Of a DNA stretch of 64,000 nt, positions 56,448 to 64,000 are shown piece by piece (within the stretch, counting starts at the first letter, position 1; every line of letters starts with the position of its first letter). The stretch spans positions 1,488,001 to 1,552,000 of the forward strand of contig JAHCVI010000002.1 in the NCBI GenBank assembly GCA_019096155.1, written 5' to 3'. The DNA is from Staphylotrichum longicolle (taxonomy: Eukaryota; Ascomycota; Sordariomycetes; Sordariales; Chaetomiaceae). Made by a program: the position numbers and the translations under genes. The notes beneath the pieces are model-generated. The model was given only the letters and a program-made list of their open reading frames with translations, searched no databases and was not told where the DNA came from.

Positions 56448-59430
56448 GGGAGCATGCCTTTGTCCCAGCGGCCGCTAATGGTTTCGCCACAAGCAGGGTT
56501 GACTAAGTGCCAAACTAAACCTCGATTCAGAACGACCCCTTCTACACTTGTTCTCTGTTCAACAACAGCGGTGGGTGGGGGCGTTCTCGGAAGGGTGTCC
56601 AGACGGTCGAGTCCGCAATGAAATTCCACGAAGACGGTCCGAAGTGGTCAATCCAGGAGCAAAAGCCGGTCGGGTTCCGGTTAGGAAGTCGAAGAAAGTA
56701 GAGGTGCTGGCGGAGATTGGAGCACAAGAGGTGGCCAACTTGAAGGGGAGTTGTGTACTTGTATGTGTAAGCCAATACCGTCAAGCGCCTGGACGGAGCC
56801 GTTTTATGAGAGGCTTCGGCACTGGCCCGAGGGGGTGCGGCAAGGACACAGAGAGGCGAGGCCAAGGCTACCCTAGCGGCTGCTCCAGGGTGGACTGCTC
56901 AGGAAATGTTTAACACCGCGTGCAGGGCCGGTGCAGAAGACGTTCCAACCATACAGGGAAGGAGGTTGAGAAACGGGGGGGGATCTGGCAGGCATTCCCG
57001 CGCCCTTGCTAGTCGAGATGGGGCAAGATACTAGGCCAGGGTCTGTCCCCATCGCGAACAAGGATGCGATTGCACGCCCTCTTACTCCGTACTTAGCATT
57101 TACTGCTATGACCTGTGCTTTCCTGGGTTAATAGAAGACCCAGGAGAAGAGCGGCATACAGCAACCTCCCCTTAATCTCAGCGCAAGAGAGGCTCCATGA
57201 CCGCTCCCGGAAGCCATCATCCTCACGCGGTTTCCCTGGCAGTGGCACAGTCGAGGGGCGCATACATACACCGCAGGACCTCAGAGTGAATGGAGGAGGG
57301 GTGGAGTTAGGCACCTCAACGTCCATCCAAAAGGGAAAGACAGGTGGGAAGCTCCAGTAACTGGAGCACAACCCTGCACCGCCTGCCCTCTGCCGAGCGG
57401 GAAGAAACATCAGCAAGTACCAAGGGCCCTCGGAATATCAGTGCGCGGGCTGGATAAGGAATGGCCCGTGGAGCGAAACCATGAACCAGCAGCAGTGGGG
57501 AAGGGGGTTCTGAATGGATGCGAAAAAGGGGGGCGCATCTTGCTAGGCAAGGCAAGCGATCAGAGGGGAAAGCGGACAAGACGGCACGCCCGCCTTCGGC
57601 CCCTCCTCCGTCCAATCCTGGTTCAGGCAGCAGGGCCCCGGTTCGATGACCGGCCGAGGGAACAGGACAGGGGCATCTGATTAGCACGAGAATCCTCCGA
57701 GGGGCCTCAGGGCGGGCACCTTGCGACCCGCAATTTTCTAGAAGACCGTTGGGCAGGAAACGCGCCGACCGAAGGGCCCCGTTGTTGAGAGAGGGGGTAA
57801 AAACTCGGTTCAAGAGATTACCCTCGACCAGGGTTGATGGCGACGAGACTGGCGGACCCCAGCAAGAACTCTCGGCTGGTGGAGTTGTGCACAATCCAGC
57901 CCCCCTGTCCTCCCCCGCTCAAAGAGACGCTGCGAGAGGCAATATCAGAGCCATTATAACGCTGGATGGGTTCGACCAGCCGTTGCGAGCGCCGCTTTGG
58001 ACCTCACAATTGGCAGGAGCCTCGTAAACGAAATCATCAGAGACACAAAGGTAGCCGCCACTCTTGCGAGCCGGAATATCGCCGTGATTCGGCCATGGCC
58101 GGCAACGTCCAGGCTGAGCCGAAGGACGGACTCAGGCGGCAGAAAGAGGAAGTTGGGGCCGTGGTGGACCGAGGCAATTCTTGAGTCTTCTCCGCGTGCA
58201 CGACGCGCTGTCTCTCGCTTCATCTCAAGCAGGAAGGACACACAAGCGATCGACAGGAATAAGCTTTGATTGAAAGCGACAGATGAGGGCTCGCCGGCCT
58301 GTGTAAGCGTGCGTCCGGCCTCGTGTCGTCAGTCCATGTGAGTGGCCTTGGAGGAGTGAGATCTGGCGGCCGTGTCACTCGAGAACTGGTGCTCCTCCTG
58401 GTTCCAGGCAGTCGGATCTGGAAGGACGCGAGACCTGCAAGCCAGCACCGTTCTTGCCTGGTCACCGCTGCAACTCTGTCGATGATTTGCACTCGCGCTC
58501 CACCAGTTCTTGCACAACAGCTGCGTTTGCTCTCAAGAAACTCGCAGCGGGAGTTGAGATCCTCTCGAGCTGGGTGGGGAAGGGGGGGAAGGGGGACGGG
58601 GGGGACCCGGCTTGTGACGCCCGATCCGGTCGTAGCGCAGGGCAGGGAGGACGCGCTTCAACACCCGGGCAGTCTCAATTGACAGCAGCGCGAAATGCGG
58701 AGGTAGGAAAACGGCGCCGCTCAACGACATTCCCGAAAGGGAACTTGGTGCCTGGGCCCGCTTGCGCAATGACTCCGAGGAGACCACATCCCAGCCCGGG
58801 ACACAAGGCGATCCACGATTGCAAAGCGCGCGTCGTCGAAGCTCGAATCGAACTGCCACTTGGTTGCTGGCGTGTGGTAGCACGGCAGTCCTCTTCCTGG
58901 ACAGACACGGCCAGCAGACCTGCCATGGCCTTGATCGTCGACGCGACCTGCTGGCCTTGAGTCGGGTCATGGCCGTCAGCCGGCAGTCAGCCGCGAGTGT
59001 GTGATGCATGTCTCTCCCCGTGTGGCCCTTTCGACGCCATCACCATGGCCGCCCGCCAACTTGGCCGCCGCCAGCCATCCAAATGATGATGCCGATGCTG
59101 ATGCTGATGAGCTTGGTCACGCCACAACGGATGCAGGCCGTGGCTTGAATGGGCTGCTTGCTGCGTCCTGCACGGCCAGCACGGCCGCGTTGTGATTGGA
59201 CCAGGAGGACGGAACCGAAGGGATCCTCACCCTCTCGGACGCTGTTCAACGACATGCTCCTTGCTGTATCGTGCATGAGAGGTGCAGAGGCGCAGAGGAG
59301 ATGCAGAGGACACAGGTGCAGCTCGACGTTGGGCCGGGGAGTGCGTGCACCCTGCTCCATGCCATCTCGATCTGTGTCGCGGGACGCACTCTGTTGGTTA
59401 GGCCAGAGCTACACAGGACTCCGTCCTTGT

Positions 59431-59442
59431 AACGTTAACGTT
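59431..59442. promoter_or_regulatory. Palindrome AACGTTAACGTT, copy 1
   Basis: Perfect 12-bp palindrome made of two AACGTT half-palindromes, about 3 kb upstream of the vib-1 start. A second copy lies at 63220-63231. A regulatory role is inferred only from repetition and symmetry. Confidence 0.3.
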
Positions 59443-62400
59443 GACTGGCTGCGAGCCTCGCCCCAGAGAGGCGGAGCGCAAGACCATCCCACAGGCGGGA
59501 AACAAAAGCTCGCCGTCTCATTCGGTCGCAGAGCGGTGTCCCGGGGACCACACGTGCAGCGCTGAGGTGTGCAATTCAATGAAAATTAAATTGCTCTGCA
59601 GACTGCAGACTGGGGAAGGGAGGGAAAGGGAGGGAAGGGAAGGTGTCCAAGCTGTCGTTGTTTCTAAAAACGGACTCGGCAACGGGTGACGGCGCGCGGG
59701 TGACCGACCTGAGGGTTGTGACTGCCGCTGCTGTCGCCGCCTCCGCCGTTGCTCTTTCCACCACTCGCAACACTCAAGGCACCACCGAAGAAAATGCAGA
59801 GACGGTAAGGAACGCCAGTGCTTCCGTTGAGGACGGGAGTGTTCTCTCGCCCGAGAGACACCGATAGGTCACAATCCCGCGTCACTTGGTTGAGAAAGTC
59901 CCTCTCATTTCCAGGCTTCCCGTTTCTGACTCTCAAAGTTCCCAGCGTTTCGACTCTTGACAGCTCACCGCCCACAACAGCGCAACCGACCCGACAGTCC
60001 ACAAGCCCCAAAAGTCCACGCAAAAACGACCGTCAAAAGGCCCGACACCAGCACGGAATAAAATACTGTGTACGTAACGCCCGCTCAAAGACAGCAACTG
60101 GGCAGCATCGCAACCTGGTTCACACAAGACCCCCCGGGCTGTCCTTGGCCGGATGTGGCGGCGCTAGTGGTTGCTTGGCCTCCGGGATGGAGTGTGGGTG
60201 AGCGGGCCCTGTTGCACCAGGATTTAAACTTTCCACTCCTCTTTTCTCCTCTTGGTCGGCGGCTGGACACGGGGGCATGTCAAGAAACGGCGGGCCCCAC
60301 CTTGCCCATCTTCACAAGCCAGCCCGCCCGGCTGTTACCGGTGGCTGTCCGTTGCAACTGCGACTGTGATATGGCGCCTGGGGCGCGCCCGGGCGTTGCA
60401 GTCGCGATCGCATCGGGCCAAGTCAGGGGACTGCGCGGAGGATTTCGCGAGATCTGCCCAGGGCAGTTGCGGATGCGACCTCTGTTCTGCATCACACCTC
60501 AACGTTCGCGCATCTGCCCGGCACAGCTGGCTCCTCTGTTGACGAGCCATCTCGGCAGGCATCAGGGCTTGAGAGAACAAGCCGATTTCGAGGCACAGGG
60601 CAGCTGGCCGTGCGCGCCATGAGCAGAACTCGTGCGCGCTGCTGCAAGGGGACGCCACGTTCACAGCCCGCGTCGCCCATGAGCACATGCGTTGACAGCG
60701 CATGGCGGCCGAGACCTCGCCAGTTGCCCGCCAGCTGTTCAGTGGGCACCGCGAGCACCATCGCCAGGTTCATGGGTCTGCACGTCTCATCTCGTCGGCG
60801 GTGATGTGTCTCAAGCTTGACCAGGGGAGTGCTCAGAAGCAGCAAACGAGGGCCCACGTCACGGTCTCAAGGTTGAGACTCGAAGTGCGGAATTAACTCC
60901 ATCCATGGCACATGGGATAATAGAAACACTCGGGAGACTCGTCGAGTCCCGGACCGACATCAGAGAATCTGGCCCAAGTTTCCGCTCCGTCCCCGGCTTG
61001 GGCGCGGAAGGTGGACAGACGAGGCTGAACGCCACCGGATTGTTCCACTGCGCGCCTGGTAGACGGCACTGTCGTCACTATCCTTCATGCTCAGAACCTC
61101 AGAGCGGCCCCGGACTCTCTCATCCACAGGCTCAACAGCTGACCGAGCCCCCTTTCGCCTTCGACCTTATCACAGCCGGTTTAAGGCTATATCAGTGGCT
61201 AATATAGCAATAGGACACAGGTTGCAATAACCACACGCCTCCCCTGTTCCCCCGCCTTGCTGCCGCTTCTGGGTCACAAAATAGTGTCTCTTTTGGCGCC
61301 TCTGCTGGCACGAAACCGGCTGTTGCTTCTAAAGCTGATGCTGGTTTCCACGGACTAACAAGTGCACTATTAACGTCAGGAGCTGGGTGTGTGGCGAGCT
61401 TCCCATCCTGTTATCGTGGCTCGCTGAAGAACTGATGTCGCAGCCCGCCCAGCTGTCAACTCTCGATCGACGTGCCATTGGCACTCACCCCGCATCACAC
61501 CCCCCCCATGAGCTCCAGCACGGCTGGCATTCGTGCTGCAAGATCGGCGGCTCCTGACATTCCTCTTCTCGGGCCCGATGGCGGGGGATGACATCGAAGA
61601 TCATGACCTCAGCAGACCATCCTCTGGACATAGACATCTCTATCGCGCCGCTCCCGACACGGCAGACGACCATGGTACACAGCAAAGTACAGTTTTTAGC
61701 AGATGGTCGCGGAGATGGGCTTGCGAGGTAAGATTGCAACACCGAATCTCTCGGCTTGTGTGGATGACGGTCTAGGCTCCTTTCAGCAACGCCCTCCGGC
61801 TTGCCGAGCAGACGACGATCTCCGTCCCCGCCTTTGGACGAGGAGCCTTGCTCAATCGAGGAATGCTTCCTGCAGCCCCTGCCTGTTTGTTTGCCAATTG
61901 GCGGCCTTTTCCGTTGTCATCGCTGAATCATCATGCACCCACTGCGATGATCGCACGCCGGCCAGGCGAGACAAACTGAGTCGACCAGCATTCTGTAACT
62001 TCTTCGCCGGCAGGTGCTAACTTGGGCTCAAGCCTACCGTCTGGGTTGCGGCAGATGGGACAGTGCTTGGCAATGCCATCAACAAGTCTGGCAAGTTGGA
62101 AATAAGACCGACGAGTCCCAACTGGACACCCGGCTGCTTGCGGGTGGATTACGCCCTGGCTCGTGGGTAAGGTACGGATACGCCGTATGGATACCACAGG
62201 ACAATCTCTCTGCTCCTCGTGGAGCCGCTTCCACGCAGTGTCCCAAGTAACTAGTAGCTCAAGCCCAGGCCGACTTGTCACCAGCGCCTCCCGAGGATTT
62301 TCCACGAACCCGGTCCTTCTCACATGGCTGCGTTGCAAAGCGGCACCTGGTCTCCTCGCCTCGTCCCCTTCATCCACCAGATGGGGCGTGAAACCACACC

Positions 62401-63219
62401 CGCACCCCACTTTCACAAGCTTTCTCGCTGCCTGTTCAACCTGGATCAACAAAATTGCCTACATCAGGGAGCCCATCCGGATGGATGCGGCGATATTGAG
62501 GGCCTTCTAAGTAAAGAAACGCCTGATATTGTCCCGCGTCATCCGTCTCTGCTATCAACGGAGGAGGGACGGCCTGCAGCCCTACCCATCTGGGAAACCA
62601 AGTTGCCGATTCACCACCAGTTACCTGGAACGCCGGCTGCCTGGCTTCAATTTACTTGCTACAGACTCATTCCTGTGATCCTGGATCAAGTTGTCTCCCG
62701 AGAGTCACGGAAAAATAACAGAAACATTCTAGAAACAGGGGTTTGGGCAGATGCCGTTCTTCCCAATATCAAAACCCAGGCTGCAGACAGGAGGATCCTC
62801 GATCGCAATCGCCAACGCGATATCCGGATGCACCCCGCACATGAGGAAACCCAAGCATGGTTTACGGAGCACACACACGCACTACTGTGTAGACTTTGAC
62901 AACCAGACTGGTTAGGCGGGACGGGCGACCGAGCCATGGCGCCGCTTTTCCTTCGTCTCGTGGTTCGACGAAAGGTGCGCCTGGCGCGCCGCTTCTCTGC
63001 ACACCGCCAAGACTACTAGTTCGGAGCTGCTGCAAGCGTGGGCGGAAGAAGGGCGAGCCGACGAGTCGAAAAGAGCCCTTCGGGCATGCGTTCCTCCCTA
63101 TCGAGAGGGTAAGGCAGGTCCCAAGTATGTCCAGTGCATGCGATTGCGCGGCTTCCCAGCTCGACTGTTGTTTGGCGGTGTCCCAGACTTCGGGAGGCTG
63201 ATGGTTCCCCGGCAGCGAT

Positions 63220-63231
63220 AACGTTAACGTT
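63220..63231. promoter_or_regulatory. Palindrome AACGTTAACGTT, copy 2
   Basis: Second perfect copy. Read on the opposite strand it shares the 14-mer GTAACGTTAACGTT with copy 1. Confidence 0.3.
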
Positions 63232-64000
63232 ACTTGAGAGCGGGCAGTGGGTGCGGGAAGCCATCGGCGCCATGCAAAACTGCCTCACGGGATGGCACCC
63301 TGCCAATCGAATCCGGGGGTGTCTGCCGCAGGCTATACAAGAGGGGCGCCGTTATGAGGGAGCTAGCGACTTTAGCCTGGAAGGGCCGATTCGGCGGCAC
63401 TGGCCAATTTCCCGGCCAATGGCGACAACCAATTGCTCAGCTGGAAAAACAAGGTGCGGCTGCGTGGATCGTGGCGCACGCTGGCCATGCTCGAGCCATG
63501 CTCGAGCCATGCTGCCATTTTCTTCCCTTGGCCTGCCGCCTGCCCTCCCTGAGCCTCCCCGAGTCCTCCTCCAGACCTCCACCCCCCGGAAGTCGACCCC
63601 CCCACCCCCGCCTGTCAACCGCACCTGTCTTCGCATCGCCTGCAGCACGCAGGCCCCTGTGATTGGACTCGGCGGGCCTCGCTTGCGCACCCTCAGCGAC
63701 CGTTGTTCCTCCTGCTTGTCAACTCGCAAGCCCCAGCGGCCCTCGACACACCACACAACCAATGATGACTCGGTCGCGCCTGGTCCCGGATTCCCGTAGG
63801 TACAGGCTAACTTTAGCGTCGAGGAGGATGTCTTGCTGAGAAGGAGTTACCCGCAAGCCCAGTGCTTGTTCGCAGCTCGCCTGGGCCTAGTTTGCCGCTG
63901 TTCCGACGAAGCCCGTCCGGCTCCATGCGAGACCCTTGTTCTGGTTCCTGAATGACCAGCCCAAAGCTCACCAGGCCAAACCGCTTTCGTCAACCGACAG

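Larger units (their letters stand above)
56448..64000. other. Very long region upstream of vib-1, no gene seen
   Basis: About 7.5 kb to the window edge. Many short open frames exist on both strands, none with natural composition, domain signal or splice structure. Features noted are two copies of the palindrome AACGTTAACGTT (59431-59442, 63220-63231), CATGCTCGAGC tandem units near 63487-63515, and CAGAGG-type repeats near 59281-59310. It may be regulatory sequence for vib-1, decayed repeats, or contain a non-coding RNA I cannot recognise. Confidence 0.5.

Noticed and set aside
57316..57894. 192-codon minus-strand frame upstream of vib-1
   Set aside because: Pro/Arg/Leu/Ser-rich composition typical of non-coding GC-rich DNA, no domain.
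58845..58853. tRNA-like T-loop (GTTCGATTC on the minus strand)
   Set aside because: The flanking bases do not form a T-stem and no acceptor or anticodon arms are found nearby.
1..64000. CRISPR arrays, insertion sequences, prophage or secondary-metabolite core genes
   Set aside because: None seen; the genes are intron-bearing fungal nuclear genes and no backbone synthase, transposase or terminal-repeat element was recognised.

Overview
The window reads as nuclear DNA of a filamentous ascomycete in the Sordariales, probably close to Chaetomiaceae or Neurospora. It is GC-rich. Genes carry short GT-AG introns (about 49 to 235 nt), and intergenic regions are long. The gene set includes mitochondrial EF-Tu, RPS29, a GRG-1/CCG-1 homolog, VIB-1 and HAM-2/STRIP. 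From memory, ham-2, a DUF2011-type gene and vib-1 are neighbours in Neurospora crassa (around NCU03725-NCU03727), and ccg-1/grg-1 (NCU03753) lies on the same linkage group. The block is therefore probably syntenic with it.

Layout: 1-3490 no gene; 3491-5051 (-) pfkB/ketohexokinase-like kinase; 5874-7991 (+) NAD kinase with a His-rich N-terminus and a possible in-frame extension past its stop; 8787-10084 (-) secreted protein with repeated Kex2-type sites; 12737-14136 (+) mitochondrial EF-Tu; 15224-15664 (-) RPS29; 16179-17359 (+) ERp38-type disulfide isomerase; 17545-17884 (-) HSBP1-like; 18491-21138 (+) Dsc1/Tul1 RING ligase; 22501-23313 (+) HAD phosphatase; 23444-25155 (-) Rit1; 28760-31004 (+) Zn2Cys6 regulator; 32228-33616 (-) Sis1-type DnaJ; about 34787-35330 (-) a decayed reading frame; 36058-37083 (-) DUF6454-like; 39796-40070 (+) grg-1; 40620-41482 (+) EBP/EXPERA protein; 44536-46727 (+) 7-TM receptor-like protein; 47537-51192 (-) ham-2; 51586-52512 (-) DUF2011-like; 54104-56447 (-) vib-1; 56448-64000 no gene.

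Most genes are housekeeping. VIB-1 (heterokaryon incompatibility and protease regulator) and HAM-2 (STRIPAK, hyphal fusion) both act in cell fusion and self-recognition. VIB-1, the Zn2Cys6 regulator and the receptor-like gene each sit behind unusually long upstream regions.

Two cross-cutting anomalies stand out. First, five genes (the Kex2-site protein, Dsc1, Rit1 twice, the EBP protein, vib-1 several times) show apparent frameshifts, and every one is repaired by adding bases in G/C runs or GC-rich repeats. That points to systematic undercalling in the assembly, or to one-directional decay. Second, NAD kinase and ham-2 each contain an in-frame TAG in the same octamer AGTAGGAC, followed by sequence that still looks coding. 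In ham-2 the stop falls in the middle of an otherwise intact gene.

All exon boundaries were read by eye from splice signals and frame continuity. Family names rest on remembered motifs, not on database searches.
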